Assembly (NCBI GenBank): GCA_947490345.1
Contig: CANLGL010000007.1
Location: 1-64,000, forward strand
From: Deltaproteobacteria bacterium
Lineage (GTDB): Bacteria > Myxococcota_A > UBA796 > SXON01
Length of the DNA: 64,000 nucleotides
Direction: 5' to 3'
Under the pieces are notes generated by a model, which was not told where the DNA came from, made no database searches, and saw nothing but the letters and a program-made list of their open reading frames with translations. A program made the translations under genes and the position numbers. How positions within the stretch are numbered: the first letter of the stretch is position 1; every line of letters begins with the position of its first letter. Positions 17,948-27,587 of this stretch are shown here, in pieces.

Positions 17948-18424
17948 CTACCAGGGCGACTCGTCGTCCCGACGACCCCGGCCGCCACCGGGACCACCGG
18001 CACCGCCACCGCCGCGACCACCACCGCCACCGCCAAAGCCGCCGCCACCGCCGCGACCACCGCCGCCACCGCCGAAGCCACCGCCGCGACCACCACCACC
18101 GCCGCCGAAGCCGCCGCCACCACCGCGACCGCCGCCACCACCACCGCCGAAGCCACCACCACCACCGCCACCCTCACGCCGGTCTTCGGCGGGGTTGACA
18201 CGGAGGGCGCGGCCGTCGAGCTCAGCGCCGTTCCACTGCTGGATCGCGGCTTCTGCCGCCTCGGCGGTCGCCATGTCGACGAAGGCGAAGCCGCGGCTGC
18301 GACCCGTTTCGCGGTCGAGCATCAGGCGGACGCCAGTGACTTCGCCATTCTGGGAGAATGCGGCGCGCAGGGAGTCTTCAAGGGTGCGGAAGGAAAGGTT
18401 GCCCACAAACAGACGGTTGCTCAT
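17948..18424 (-). CDS. RRM RNA-binding protein with Gly/Arg-rich tail
   Basis: A 158-residue protein. An RNA recognition motif at residues 1-85 has RNP2 LFVGNL and RNP1 RGFAFVDM. A tail of about 65 residues built of GGGGFGG and GGRGG repeats follows, ending DDESPW. It resembles the cold-induced glycine-rich RNA-binding proteins of cyanobacteria and deltaproteobacteria. It probably binds RNA as a chaperone, and the tail could drive condensation. The tail is encoded by a low-complexity DNA tract at 17960-18165. Confidence 0.88.
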   Translation of the reverse strand: MSNRLFVGNLSFRTLEDSLRAAFSQNGEVTGVRLMLDRETGRSRGFAFVDMATAEAAEAAIQQWNGAELDGRALRVNPAEDRREGGGGGGGFGGGGGGGRGGGGGFGGGGGGRGGGFGGGGGGRGGGGGFGGGGGGRGGGGAGGPGGGRGRRDDESPW

Positions 18425-18582
18425 CTCACTACTCACTGTCGAATCGTTTCCGCCCACCCCGGGAATCCGGGCAAGGGCCGGCGGGGGCTATATCGGGCGC
18501 CAGAAGCCCGCAAGGCGATCGCGCAATTCAGCAGTTTTCGATCCCGCCAACGGTTGGCGCGGTCCGCGGATAGGCGGGCCGG

Positions 18583-20925
18583 GTGTTGGTTGAAGTCGCC
18601 GTCCCGCTCCCCGTACACGGGCATTTTTCGTGGAACGCGCCCCGTCCGCTGGCGCCGGGAACGCCGGTGGTGGTCCCCTACGGTAGGCGTGAGCTCGTGG
18701 GCTGGGTCGTGGGCCCGGGCCAGGCGCCTCCCGACGGCGTCGCTGTTCGCGAAATTCGAGATGTTCTGAGCGAAGAGCCCGTGTTTGACGCAGATCAACT
18801 CAGCTTCTACCGGTGGATGTCGGACTACTATTTGGCGCCGCTCGGCGAGGTCATCGCCTCGGCCACACCAGCGGACACGGTGGCGACCACCCGGCGCACC
18901 TACCAGCCGACCGGCGAGGGAATCGAGCGCCTGGCGCTAGACCCCCCGACGGGAGGGCGCGGGAGCCTCCTTCGCGAGGTGGTTCAGCGGCCGGGGCTGA
19001 CGCGCGCGGCGTTGGAACGGCGCCTGCATGGCGAGGTGGCGGATGTCGCGGGCGCCCTGGGTGCGCTCCAGGCCGGCAGGCTCGTTCGTGGTGAGGACGT
19101 CGTGGTACGCGGCGTGCGCGACGAGGAGGTCTGGGCGGTCGCGACGGGTCAAAATCAGGAACGAGTGCGCTCTGGGCGAGGCGCGGACGTGCTCGCGGCG
19201 TTGCCGGCGCGCGCGGCCGACCTGCCGCCCGGGGTCCTGGCCACCTTGGTCAAGCACGGGGCAGCGCGCAAGGAGCGGCGCTCTCGAACGACTCAGAATG
19301 TCGCGACTGAACGTCCGAGCCGACCCCCAACGCTCACCGCCGCACAACGCGCCGCCGTGGACGCCGCCGCTGCGCCCGGAGTCCATCTGCTCCACGGCGT
19401 GACGGGGTCAGGAAAAACAGAGGTATATCTAGCACTAACTGCGCTCGCCTGCTCCGAGGGCGGCCAAGCCCTGATCCTGGTGCCCGAAATCGCCCTCACT
19501 CCCCAACTCTGCTCACGTTTCGAGGCGCGATTCCCCGGGCAGGTTGCAGTGCTCCATAGTGGACTGGCTGCTGGCGAAAAACTCCGGGAGTGGCGTCGGG
19601 TACGCGCCGGTGCCGCCTCGGTCGTGGTCGGCGCCCGCAGCGCGGTATTCGCGCCGTTTTCCCGACTGAGGCTGGTGGTCGTCGACGAGGAGCACGACGA
19701 TTCGTACAAACAAGATGAGGGGGTTCGTTACCACGGGCGGGACCTTGCCGTGGTGCGGGCCACGCGCGCCGGGTGCCCCTGCGTGCTCGGTTCGGCAACC
19801 CCCTCCCTGGAGTCGTGGCACAACGCGCATATGGGTCGTTATCGCCTGCTCCAATTGCTAGAGCGGGCAACGCCGAGTCCGGTGCCCGTGGTTGAGTGCG
19901 TCGACATGCGCGCCGCGGCGCGTGCCAACGCGGGGAAAGCGCCTCTGCTCGCGCCGGAAGTGCACGGCGCAATCGACGAGGCGTTGCGTACCGGAGGGAA
20001 GGCGATTCTGCTGTACAACCGGCGCGGGTACGCGACCTTCGTGGAGTGCCCCGGGTGCGGCGGCAGCTATGACTGCCCAAGCTGCGGGGTGGCGCTCATC
20101 TACCATCAGGCCATCAACCGGATGGACTGTCATTACTGCGGCTTTCATCGTGTTTTTCCGGGCGATTGTCCGAAGTGTGCGGTCCCCTTGGAGCTTTTGG
20201 GGCGGGGCACTGAACGCATCGAATCGCAGCTTGTCGAGCTTTTTCCGGGGACGCCGGTCGGCCGAATGGACGCCGACACCACGCGCGGAAAGGGTGCACA
20301 CGCCCGGATCCTGGACGAGTTCCGCGAGGGCCGCACCCGCTTGCTGATCGGGACACAGCTCGTCGCCAAGGGGCATGACTTTCCTGACGTCACGGTGGCG
20401 GCGGTGCTCGGCGCTGACCACATCCTGGGCATGCCGGATTTCCGAAGTGCGGAACGCACCTGGGCGCTGGTCACGCAGCTGTGCGGGCGGGCGGGCCGAG
20501 GCGCTGCTGCCGGCCGGGTTTTCGTGCAGACCCACCAGGCGGACCACCCCATCTTTTCGTGTGTCGGCGACATGGCCGCCTTCGCCAAAGACGAGCTCTC
20601 GCTCCGATCGATGCTCGGATATCCGCCATTTTCCAACCTGGTCATGGTGCGCATCGAAGCGGCGGAGCGCGCGGATGCTCGATCCGCGGCGCTGTCGTTC
20701 GTGCAGCAGGTGCGTGACCAGGCGCGGGCGTTCCCTGGGGTGGATGTACTCGGTCCGGCCGCGGCTCCGCTGCCCCGCCTCGTCGGCCGATATCGCTTCC
20801 AAGCGGTTCTTCGCGGCCGAGACCGCCGCAGCTTCCGGGCCTTCCTCGCTGCACACCACACCGGCTGGAAGCTTGCGGCAGGGGTGCGGAGGATCATCGA
20901 CGTCGACCCACGCTCGATGATGTAG
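18583..20925 (+). CDS. priA: Primosomal protein N' (replication restart helicase PriA)
   Basis: A 780-residue helicase starting at a GTG. The N-terminal 3'-binding domain (LVEVAVPLPVHGHFSW) is followed by Walker A GVTGSGKTEVYL, Walker B DEEH, and two zinc-binding clusters (CPGCGGSYDCPSCG and CHYCGFHRVFPGDCPKC). The C-terminal helicase motifs include GTQLVAKGHDFPDV. PriA reloads the replicative helicase at stalled forks. The length is in the family range. The gene is divergent from the RRM gene. Confidence 0.95.
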   Translation: MLVEVAVPLPVHGHFSWNAPRPLAPGTPVVVPYGRRELVGWVVGPGQAPPDGVAVREIRDVLSEEPVFDADQLSFYRWMSDYYLAPLGEVIASATPADTVATTRRTYQPTGEGIERLALDPPTGGRGSLLREVVQRPGLTRAALERRLHGEVADVAGALGALQAGRLVRGEDVVVRGVRDEEVWAVATGQNQERVRSGRGADVLAALPARAADLPPGVLATLVKHGAARKERRSRTTQNVATERPSRPPTLTAAQRAAVDAAAAPGVHLLHGVTGSGKTEVYLALTALACSEGGQALILVPEIALTPQLCSRFEARFPGQVAVLHSGLAAGEKLREWRRVRAGAASVVVGARSAVFAPFSRLRLVVVDEEHDDSYKQDEGVRYHGRDLAVVRATRAGCPCVLGSATPSLESWHNAHMGRYRLLQLLERATPSPVPVVECVDMRAAARANAGKAPLLAPEVHGAIDEALRTGGKAILLYNRRGYATFVECPGCGGSYDCPSCGVALIYHQAINRMDCHYCGFHRVFPGDCPKCAVPLELLGRGTERIESQLVELFPGTPVGRMDADTTRGKGAHARILDEFREGRTRLLIGTQLVAKGHDFPDVTVAAVLGADHILGMPDFRSAERTWALVTQLCGRAGRGAAAGRVFVQTHQADHPIFSCVGDMAAFAKDELSLRSMLGYPPFSNLVMVRIEAAERADARSAALSFVQQVRDQARAFPGVDVLGPAAAPLPRLVGRYRFQAVLRGRDRRSFRAFLAAHHTGWKLAAGVRRIIDVDPRSMM

Positions 20926-20948
20926 CCAGCGGTGCTAAGCTCGCCCCG

Positions 20949-21902
20949 ATGTTCGGACGCCCCCAGCGTTTCCCGGTGATTCCCCCAATCGCGTTTCCCA
21001 GCCGCCCGCGGCACGTGGACGCCGCCGTTTTCGCCGGGCTGGCGTGCGTTCTGGCCATTATTGGCTGGGCCGATCCGAGCGGCGCCACGGCGGCCCGATT
21101 CCGATTCGTGGGGCGGGCCGGGGTTTGGCCCGACGCCCTCTACGACGTCGGCGCCCCCCCGCTGGATGGCTACCCGCTCGATGCGGTTATGACCCTGCCG
21201 GTGTGGTGGTCCGGCGCCACGTGGCCACAGGCCGCCGCGGTTTTCTGGCTTTTCCTGGCCGGGCTGTCGATGGCGTGGTTGTCGCAGCAGTGGTGGGGTT
21301 CGCCCTGGTCCGGACTCATCGCCGGCGCGGCGTGGCAGCTCGTCCTTTGGCCAGCCCTGCCCGAGGGCGGGACCGCATCGCTGGCCGCCTTGGCGCTGCT
21401 TCCTCTTGCGTGGGGCCTGACCCTGCGTGCGCTCCAGGCTGGCGGGGTGGCACTCGCGGCAGCGGCCGCCCTGTTGGCGGCGATCCATGCGGTGTCTGCT
21501 GCCGAATCAAGAGGGCTACTGGTGCTGCTCTGCGGCGCGGCCGGCGTCGCAGCACGACTTGACGACGCCCGGGAGGTGCTGGCGCGTTTGGTGCTGCTGA
21601 TCGGCGCCGCGCTGGTGGCTTGCAGCCCGATAGTCGCGTTTCGTCTCACGACGAACGCACCGCTTTTGGCCGGCCCGAACCTACTGTCCGGCGCGGCGCT
21701 CCTTCTGCCCGTCGCGGTGATTGGTGCATTTGCGCTACGACGACGGCCTCACACCCTGCTGCTGCCGGGACTTGCCCTGCTCGGCGGGATCGGCCCGGAC
21801 GCGAGCACCGGTTCGGCCGCTTTGGGGGTGGTTCTATTGGCTGGTGCGGCGCCGCTGTTGTTGTCCGCCGGCCCAATCCCGTTCGCTCAACGGGCGGGGT
21901 AA
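20949..21902 (+). CDS. Polytopic membrane protein (GT-C-like, short)
   Basis: A 317-residue integral membrane protein with about eight hydrophobic segments and no catalytic domain outside the membrane. The N-terminal arrangement (a helix, then a loop with DALYDVGAPPLDGYPLD) recalls the first loop of GT-C-type glycosyl/lipid transferases, where an acidic pair binds metal. It may be a shortened member of the polytopic family found four more times in the window. TAAGCT lies just before the ATG. The 3' end overlaps the convergent minus-strand gene by 16 nt. Confidence 0.55.
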   Translation: MFGRPQRFPVIPPIAFPSRPRHVDAAVFAGLACVLAIIGWADPSGATAARFRFVGRAGVWPDALYDVGAPPLDGYPLDAVMTLPVWWSGATWPQAAAVFWLFLAGLSMAWLSQQWWGSPWSGLIAGAAWQLVLWPALPEGGTASLAALALLPLAWGLTLRALQAGGVALAAAAALLAAIHAVSAAESRGLLVLLCGAAGVAARLDDAREVLARLVLLIGAALVACSPIVAFRLTTNAPLLAGPNLLSGAALLLPVAVIGAFALRRRPHTLLLPGLALLGGIGPDASTGSAALGVVLLAGAAPLLLSAGPIPFAQRAG

Positions 21903-22939
21903 ACGAACGCTGTCCCCCCTCGTGGGAGCGCTCGGCCCAACTCGTCCAAGGCGGCGGTGCCGCGGGCCCCGGTCCGCCCCATGAGCTCACCCACCACCAC
22001 GAGCACCAAGGGGGGACCGTTCCCATCGAGGTGCCGGAGCATTGCCACCACCTCATCGATCGAGACGGCGCCGGGGCCCATCGCGAAGACCGTGCCTGCG
22101 GGCACCGGCCCCGGATCGGCCCCCCCCACCAGAAGGATGCGGTAGGGACCGGCGAAGGCGCGCACGGCAGGGCGCCAATCGGCGTCGCGGAGGATGACGC
22201 CCTTGCCGCCGAGCTCGGGCAGGCGCCCCGGGAGGGGCTCCAGCGCGGCGGCCGTGAAGCGCCGCGCGCCGGCCAGCACCCACCCGGCACCGAGGACAAC
22301 GGCAAGCCAGGCCGCTGCAAGGCCGACATCGGTGCTCCCAGCGGCCCCGCCGTCCGTTGCGGCTTCCGGGGAGGCCCCGCCGCCCGGATCCCCCGACTTG
22401 GCTCCCGGGTCGCCTTGCTCGCCGCCGGGCGCACCCGGAGGAGCCGCCTTTGGCACGCCTTCCTGGGCGCCGGGATCGCCCGGACCGGCATCTCCAGGAC
22501 CAGGCGCCGATGCCGCAGGATCGCCGGAGAGCGGCGGAGGCGCAGTCGTGGAGGAGGCAGCCGCGACGGCGGCCGCAGTGAACGGCAGCGCGCCGGACGC
22601 CAGTTCGACCACCGCACCGCCCTCAGCGAGGGCAAGCTGAATCGAGGCCGGGTCTCCGCTGGCCGCGTAGCTCCCCTTCCACACCCGCTGATCCCCGCCG
22701 TCGGTGACCATCAGCGTGTACGGACCCGGGCCGAGCGAGGTCGCCGAGCCGGTCCACGTCTTGTCGCTCGCGACGGCGTCAGGAGCGCCGCCTCCATCCT
22801 GCATGTCAACCTGCGCCACGGCGCCCGCGGCATCCGTCACCGTCACCCGCGGTACGGCACCTGAAAACGCCGCGGCGTCCTCTCGCAAGACCACCACCAG
22901 AGGCGCCGCGAACGCGGTTGCCAACATCAACAAGCTCAC
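21887..22939 (-). CDS. Module 1 gene C: beta-sandwich, TM, cytoplasmic alpha/beta protein
   Basis: A 350-residue protein from a GTG coupled to the upstream stop (GTGA). A signal peptide leads to a beta-sandwich of ~100 residues (TWTGSATSLGPGPYTLMV), a Pro/Gly-rich linker, one membrane helix near 205-225, and a cytoplasmic alpha/beta domain of ~120 residues with strands VILRDAD, RILLVGG and LVLVVVG. The function is unknown. The same layout recurs in two genes of the second module (40349-43964), so this is a paralogous family. Confidence 0.65.
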   Translation of the reverse strand: MSLLMLATAFAAPLVVVLREDAAAFSGAVPRVTVTDAAGAVAQVDMQDGGGAPDAVASDKTWTGSATSLGPGPYTLMVTDGGDQRVWKGSYAASGDPASIQLALAEGGAVVELASGALPFTAAAVAAASSTTAPPPLSGDPAASAPGPGDAGPGDPGAQEGVPKAAPPGAPGGEQGDPGAKSGDPGGGASPEAATDGGAAGSTDVGLAAAWLAVVLGAGWVLAGARRFTAAALEPLPGRLPELGGKGVILRDADWRPAVRAFAGPYRILLVGGADPGPVPAGTVFAMGPGAVSIDEVVAMLRHLDGNGPPLVLVVVGELMGRTGARGTAALDELGRALPRGGTAFVYPAR

Positions 22940-24540
22940 GACGATCCGCCGATTTGGTAGGCGATCACGTGATCACCGGCGTCGGTCGACTCCGCGGGAG
23001 CCGCGTCCAGCTCCGAAAGCGCGGCGCCCAGAACTTCGCGAGCCGCCCCGCCGAACAGGTCCGGATGCCAGGCGACCGTGACAAACTGACGATCCACCAG
23101 CCGCTGCCGGACGTCCGCGACGCGACCCGCAAACAGCATGTCGGTGACCCATGCGCCCAACACCACCCTGGGGCTCTGCACGCCCGGCGAGAGCAGACAG
23201 ATGTCGGCGATCGGGCGGCGGTGGGAGGCCTGATAGAAACACCCGGTGTTGGTGATCCGCAAGTCCCACCCAGGCGCCGGGGAGAGGTCTTCGGGCCATA
23301 GGTCGAGCACCGCTCCCTCGGCGGCGCTGTAGGCCGCGGGCGCGGAGCCGGGCGTCCTGACCTGCCGGCCGGGGTGTCCCAAGACGACAAAACACTCCAA
23401 AACCGCCACGGCGAGCAGCGGGGAGGCCAGCCGCCCGTGGCGTTCCACCAGCTCGGTCAGGGTTCGGGCCGCCACGACGGCGCCCGCAAGTAGCGCCGCC
23501 CAGCCCAGACGCTCCGGGAAGCGCCCCAAGGCCGATCGCAGCGTGGCGAGCGCGCCTGAGGGGGCGGCAGGCACGTAGGTGTCCAGCCACGACCAGGGGA
23601 TCGGTACGACGGCCAGGATCAAGGACATCGCCGCGACCCCGACCAACGCCCGCACTTTCCAGTCCCGGCCAAGGAGCACCGGGGCAACCAGGGCCAACGC
23701 CAAGGCGACGGAGGAGAACCACGCAGTCTGACTGCGCGCGTCCACGTCGATCGACAGCCCCGGAGCGCTGTGGAGCAGCACCCGGCTCAGCAGATCGGCC
23801 CGCCCACCCACGCCACCCGGCACCGCAACCTCGGTGCTCCCACCAGAACCCACCGCGGCCAGCGCCACGAGCGCAGCCACCCCGAGCAATGCCACCGCCG
23901 CAAGCACCGGTCGAGCGCGGACCCGGTGGCCGGAACGGGCCCCCACCAGCACGCCCAAAACCAGGAGTGCCCCCGCCAGACCGTGCCACGCCGACGTCAA
24001 TACCGTCAGGATCAACGCGCCCGCCGCAAGGAGCCCATCGCGAGGCGAACCGTCGCGATCAACCGCACGAATCCACCACAACCCGCAGAGCGGCAGCCAC
24101 GGGTCGGCGAGATGGTACGGATACCCTTCGATGAAGGCGGTGCTCCCGAGGCCGGAGAGGGCGTAGCCGATGCCCGCGAGCATCGACCAGGGCGAGCGGG
24201 CGCCCACGCTGCGGGCCAGCGCCTCGGCAGCCCAGGCGGAGAAAAAAACGCCGAGCACCGCCACGAGCCCGACGACCCTGGCGGCGGGAAGCCAGCCAGA
24301 AACCGCGCCCACGCCGATGAGCGTCCAGCTGTCCGGGCGGAGGTAGTCGGCCCCTTCCGGCCAGCCCGTGAGCGGATCGTGGAGCCCCATCGCGAGTCGA
24401 CCCGCGGCCGAGACGAACCATCCGGTCCCGAGCGCGTCCGCGCGCCCGCCGAGCAGGTCGGCCGTGACCAAGGCGGGCCAGGTCCACGCAATCGCGACGC
24501 CCAACAGACACGCGGGAGTCCACCAGGAGCGCCAGGTCAT
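22936..24540 (-). CDS. Module 1 gene B: GT-C-like polytopic membrane protein
   Basis: A 534-residue protein with ~11 membrane segments and a C-terminal extracytoplasmic domain ending AYQIGGSS. Loop 1 carries RADALGTGWF and DPLTGWPEGADYLRPD, in the position where GT-C enzymes place their catalytic acidic residues. No donor or acceptor can be assigned; a polyprenyl-linked sugar is the usual donor for such proteins. ATGA coupling to the upstream gene fixes the start at 24540, and GTGA coupling joins it to the downstream gene. Confidence 0.6.
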   Translation of the reverse strand: MTWRSWWTPACLLGVAIAWTWPALVTADLLGGRADALGTGWFVSAAGRLAMGLHDPLTGWPEGADYLRPDSWTLIGVGAVSGWLPAARVVGLVAVLGVFFSAWAAEALARSVGARSPWSMLAGIGYALSGLGSTAFIEGYPYHLADPWLPLCGLWWIRAVDRDGSPRDGLLAAGALILTVLTSAWHGLAGALLVLGVLVGARSGHRVRARPVLAAVALLGVAALVALAAVGSGGSTEVAVPGGVGGRADLLSRVLLHSAPGLSIDVDARSQTAWFSSVALALALVAPVLLGRDWKVRALVGVAAMSLILAVVPIPWSWLDTYVPAAPSGALATLRSALGRFPERLGWAALLAGAVVAARTLTELVERHGRLASPLLAVAVLECFVVLGHPGRQVRTPGSAPAAYSAAEGAVLDLWPEDLSPAPGWDLRITNTGCFYQASHRRPIADICLLSPGVQSPRVVLGAWVTDMLFAGRVADVRQRLVDRQFVTVAWHPDLFGGAAREVLGAALSELDAAPAESTDAGDHVIAYQIGGSS

Positions 24541-25031
24541 GGTCGCGCCGGGGTCCGCCCGACCAGCCACGCCACGTAGGCCAGCACCAAACCAGCCCAG
24601 CCGACTCCCGCGCTCACGCGAACGAGGTCCGACACCTCCGCAGCGCGGGAGGAGCCCGCCAGCGCGACGCGGCGCGCCGATTGAGGGGTGCCCAGCTCTA
24701 CCGCGTAGGCAAGGTCGGTCTCGCCGCTGCCGAGGACTTCGTTGTACACGCCGATCGTCGTGAGCGATCCCGTGGAGGAGCGCACGGACAGCCGGACCGG
24801 GAGCACGCGCACGGTTGCCCCCGACCAGTGTCCCGAAAACACGCCGTCCCCGACCAGATCACCCGCGACTGAACCGTCGTCAGTCAACACGACGGTACGG
24901 TCTTCACCGAGCCAGGTGGTCGACGCCAACAGCTCCGTTCCGGCCGGCGCGCCGCGCACCTGCACCGAAAGCTGCACCGCCTGCTGGTCTTCGGCCCGCG
25001 CCAGCGCGGCGATCAGTAGCAGGAGTCCCAC
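24537..25031 (-). CDS. Module 1 gene A: short beta-sandwich protein with C-terminal TM
   Basis: A 164-residue protein with a signal peptide (GLLLLIAALARA), a beta-sandwich domain (DGVFSGHWSGATVRVLPVRL) and a C-terminal membrane helix ending GRTPARP. The beta domain resembles those of the two larger paralogues in module 2, but the cytoplasmic alpha/beta part is missing. It starts with GTG and heads the three-gene unit, divergent from the SGNH hydrolase gene. Confidence 0.65.
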   Translation of the reverse strand: MGLLLLIAALARAEDQQAVQLSVQVRGAPAGTELLASTTWLGEDRTVVLTDDGSVAGDLVGDGVFSGHWSGATVRVLPVRLSVRSSTGSLTTIGVYNEVLGSGETDLAYAVELGTPQSARRVALAGSSRAAEVSDLVRVSAGVGWAGLVLAYVAWLVGRTPARP

Positions 25032-25079
25032 GCGCGGATGCTACCACGAGCGCCCCCAACCGCATGCTACCTTCGGCCA

Positions 25080-26108
25080 ATGGCCGCGCCCGCCCGCCGA
25101 AGCCGACGTCGCCGTACCCGCGCCCGCAGCCTCCTCTTCGGGCTTGCCGTGGCCGCGATCTTGATCTGGCTGGGCGAGATCGGGCTGCGCCTGGGCGGGG
25201 TGCAACCCGCCTACACCGCGGATGCCGTCGGCGGCTGGCGGATGCAACCGAAGGCGGACGCGGAGACAATCAAGACGCGGGAGGGAAACAGCTTCGTGCT
25301 GACCACCAATGCCGACGGACTGCGCACCAGCGCGCGGAAGGCCCGCCTCCCGGGGATCCGACGGGTGGTCATCATGGGCGACTCCACGGTTTTTGGGTGG
25401 GGGGTCAGCGACGGCGAGACCTTCCCCGACGCCCTCGGGGTGGCGCTGGGACCGGGAGTTGAGGTGATCAACGCCGGGCAACCTGGATACTCCACGACGC
25501 AGATGGTGGCGCTCTTCGAACGCAGCATTGCCGCGTTTTCGCCGGACGTGCTCGTGGTTTTTGTACCGATGCACGACGACAATCGGGTGCTGGTGTCCGA
25601 CCGGGAGCACCTTGACGGCGCGCGCGGCCTCGGTCACGCGCGGGTGCTCCTGGCGAACCATTCTCGGCTGTACCAGTTGCTGCGTAGTCAGATATTTCCG
25701 TTCGCAAACGAGGCTTATCTGGTTCCTGGGCGCGATCGCTCCCCGGAGCCACGCGTCCCGCGGGTCTCCGACACCGAGCGCGTGGAGAACTTCGACCGCA
25801 TCCGAGAACCGCTCCTCGCCGCCGGTGGAAAACTCGCCGTCGGGCACCTCCCTTTTTTGGCCGACCTGCTCGGTGAGATGCGCGATGAGCGCTTTTCAGG
25901 GCCTTGGGCGCGCGACTATGAGGCCGCTACCGGCACCCCGATCGTCGATCTTCGGGGATGCTGCGCCGGCCAGGGTGGGGAGGCGTTGGTGCTCCCGACC
26001 GATCCGGGTCACCTCAACACGGAAGGAAACCAGCTGGTCGGGCGGGCGGCGGCGCCGGTGATCGCGGCGCTTCTGGCTCACCAGCCGGGACGTCGCGCCG
26101 GTCAGTAA
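25080..26108 (+). CDS. Membrane-anchored SGNH/GDSL hydrolase
   Basis: A 342-residue protein. A basic N-terminus and one membrane helix (about 18-36) precede an SGNH domain. Block I is GDSTVFGWG with nucleophile S102, block II is NAGQPGYST, and the catalytic Asp-His pair lies in DPGHLN near residue 310. Family members de-esterify lipids or O-acetylated sugars. TACCTT lies 7 nt before the ATG without a Shine-Dalgarno. It is divergent from the three-gene membrane module, and a second SGNH gene borders the other module. Confidence 0.82.
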   Translation: MAAPARRSRRRRTRARSLLFGLAVAAILIWLGEIGLRLGGVQPAYTADAVGGWRMQPKADAETIKTREGNSFVLTTNADGLRTSARKARLPGIRRVVIMGDSTVFGWGVSDGETFPDALGVALGPGVEVINAGQPGYSTTQMVALFERSIAAFSPDVLVVFVPMHDDNRVLVSDREHLDGARGLGHARVLLANHSRLYQLLRSQIFPFANEAYLVPGRDRSPEPRVPRVSDTERVENFDRIREPLLAAGGKLAVGHLPFLADLLGEMRDERFSGPWARDYEAATGTPIVDLRGCCAGQGGEALVLPTDPGHLNTEGNQLVGRAAAPVIAALLAHQPGRRAGQ

Positions 26109-27472
26109 CAGTAGCCCATCGATCCGCTGCAGGTGAACGTGGCGCCGCTGCCGTAGCCGGCCTCGCTCGCGAAGGCCCAAGCGAGGTACACGTCATCGGC
26201 CACATTGTCGTCGGCGCCGCTGCCCCACTCGCAATTGTCAGACGAGACGCCGCCGAAGTAGTTGATGTAGGCGCCGCCGCCGGAGGTCGACGCGGTGTTG
26301 CCCCACACTCCGCCCGCGGTAGCGCAGACCACGGCCGTCGTCCCCCAGTAGCCGAAGATGCCACCCCCATACGCCGCGGAGTTGTCGAAGATCTCGGTGT
26401 CGAGGATGTAGGAGCTGTTGTAGTTGGTGTACACACCGCCACCGTAGGCCGCCGTGTTGCCGCTGATCGTGGAGCTCTCCACCCGGATAACGGGGTAGTA
26501 GGTGTAGATTCCCCCTCCCGACGTCGCGGAGTTGTTGGTAAAGCTGCTCGTCGTGACCGTGAGCCACGGCGAGCTGTCGTAGGCCACGCCGCCGATGGCG
26601 ATGCCGCCGCCGTTCAGCCCGGCCACGTTCCCATCGAAGCTCGAGCCGGCCACGGTGCCCCACGCCAGCGTGCCGGTGTAGAGGCCCGCGCCGTCGGACG
26701 TCGCGGTGTTCGCCGAGAAGGTGGAGTCGGATATGGTGTAGAGGCCGCTCGCGAAGTAGATCGCCGCACCGTAGGCTGCGGTGTTGCCCGACAGGGTTGC
26801 CGCGCTCACGTCAAGCCTGCTGTCCACACCCGAGATGGCGAGTGCGCCGCCGTTTGTGCCACTCCCGCCGGTGAGCGTGAGGCCCGTCACGGCCAGCGCG
26901 GCATAGTCCAGCGCCGAAGTGAGCACCGCGCCCGAGCCGCCGGCGTCCAGGATCGTCGTCGCGGCTCCGTCCACCGAGTCGACCGTCAGCTCGGCCGCTT
27001 CCGAGGTGAGCTGGGTGTACCAGGTGCCGGCGCAGAAGGTGAGCGTACCGTCCTGGGTGAGCGTGTAGGCGACAGGACTGGCGGCGGTGCCCGCCGCGAA
27101 TGTGGCGCTGAGATCGGTCTTCGCGCCCGCACCGTCGAGGAAGGACACGCCCGTGCTGTCGAGGCCATCGCAATCCTGGTCGATGCCGTCGCAGGGGAGC
27201 TCGTCGGCGCCGGGGTAGCGGCTGGCGTCGGTGGGAGCGCAGTCCTCGTCGTCCGCGGTGCCGTCGAGGTCGGTGTCGGCGCTCGTGTCGGCGGTGTCGG
27301 CGCTCGTGTCGGCGCTGTCGGCCGCGGTGTCGTCACCGGTGTCGGCACCGGTGTCGGCGCTCGTGTCGGCGCCGGTGCCGGCGCTCGTGTCGGCGCCGGT
27401 GTCGGCCGGCGAGTCCACGCGTTTGGCGCTTTCTGGGCAGCCGGCGAGGAGCAGCGCGAGCAGTGGAGACAT
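26102..27472 (-). CDS. DTG-stalk lipoprotein with right-handed beta-helix
   Basis: A 456-residue lipoprotein from the ATG at 27472 (lipobox LLLAGC). An Asp-Thr-Gly/Ala stalk spans ~residues 20-68. It is followed by a MopE-type metal-binding motif (DLDGTADDEDC, then CDGIDQDCDG). The rest is a beta-helix with many SGNTAAYGAAIYF-type repeats, as in polymorphic outer-membrane proteins and pectate-lyase folds. It should sit on the outer surface as an adhesin-like or polysaccharide-binding protein. The 3' end overlaps the SGNH gene by 7 nt. Confidence 0.78.
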   Translation of the reverse strand: MSPLLALLLAGCPESAKRVDSPADTGADTSAGTGADTSADTGADTGDDTAADSADTSADTADTSADTDLDGTADDEDCAPTDASRYPGADELPCDGIDQDCDGLDSTGVSFLDGAGAKTDLSATFAAGTAASPVAYTLTQDGTLTFCAGTWYTQLTSEAAELTVDSVDGAATTILDAGGSGAVLTSALDYAALAVTGLTLTGGSGTNGGALAISGVDSRLDVSAATLSGNTAAYGAAIYFASGLYTISDSTFSANTATSDGAGLYTGTLAWGTVAGSSFDGNVAGLNGGGIAIGGVAYDSSPWLTVTTSSFTNNSATSGGGIYTYYPVIRVESSTISGNTAAYGGGVYTNYNSSYILDTEIFDNSAAYGGGIFGYWGTTAVVCATAGGVWGNTASTSGGGAYINYFGGVSSDNCEWGSGADDNVADDVYLAWAFASEAGYGSGATFTCSGSMGYCY

Positions 27473-27587
27473 CGGACTCGTGTAACCCCAGGGCGCGCAG
27501 CCGCCTCTCGTCCGCGCTGCACGCGAGGGGCGCGGCAGGCCTCGGGCCGCTACATCGTCGGGGCGGCCTCTACGCTTTCGGGCCGGA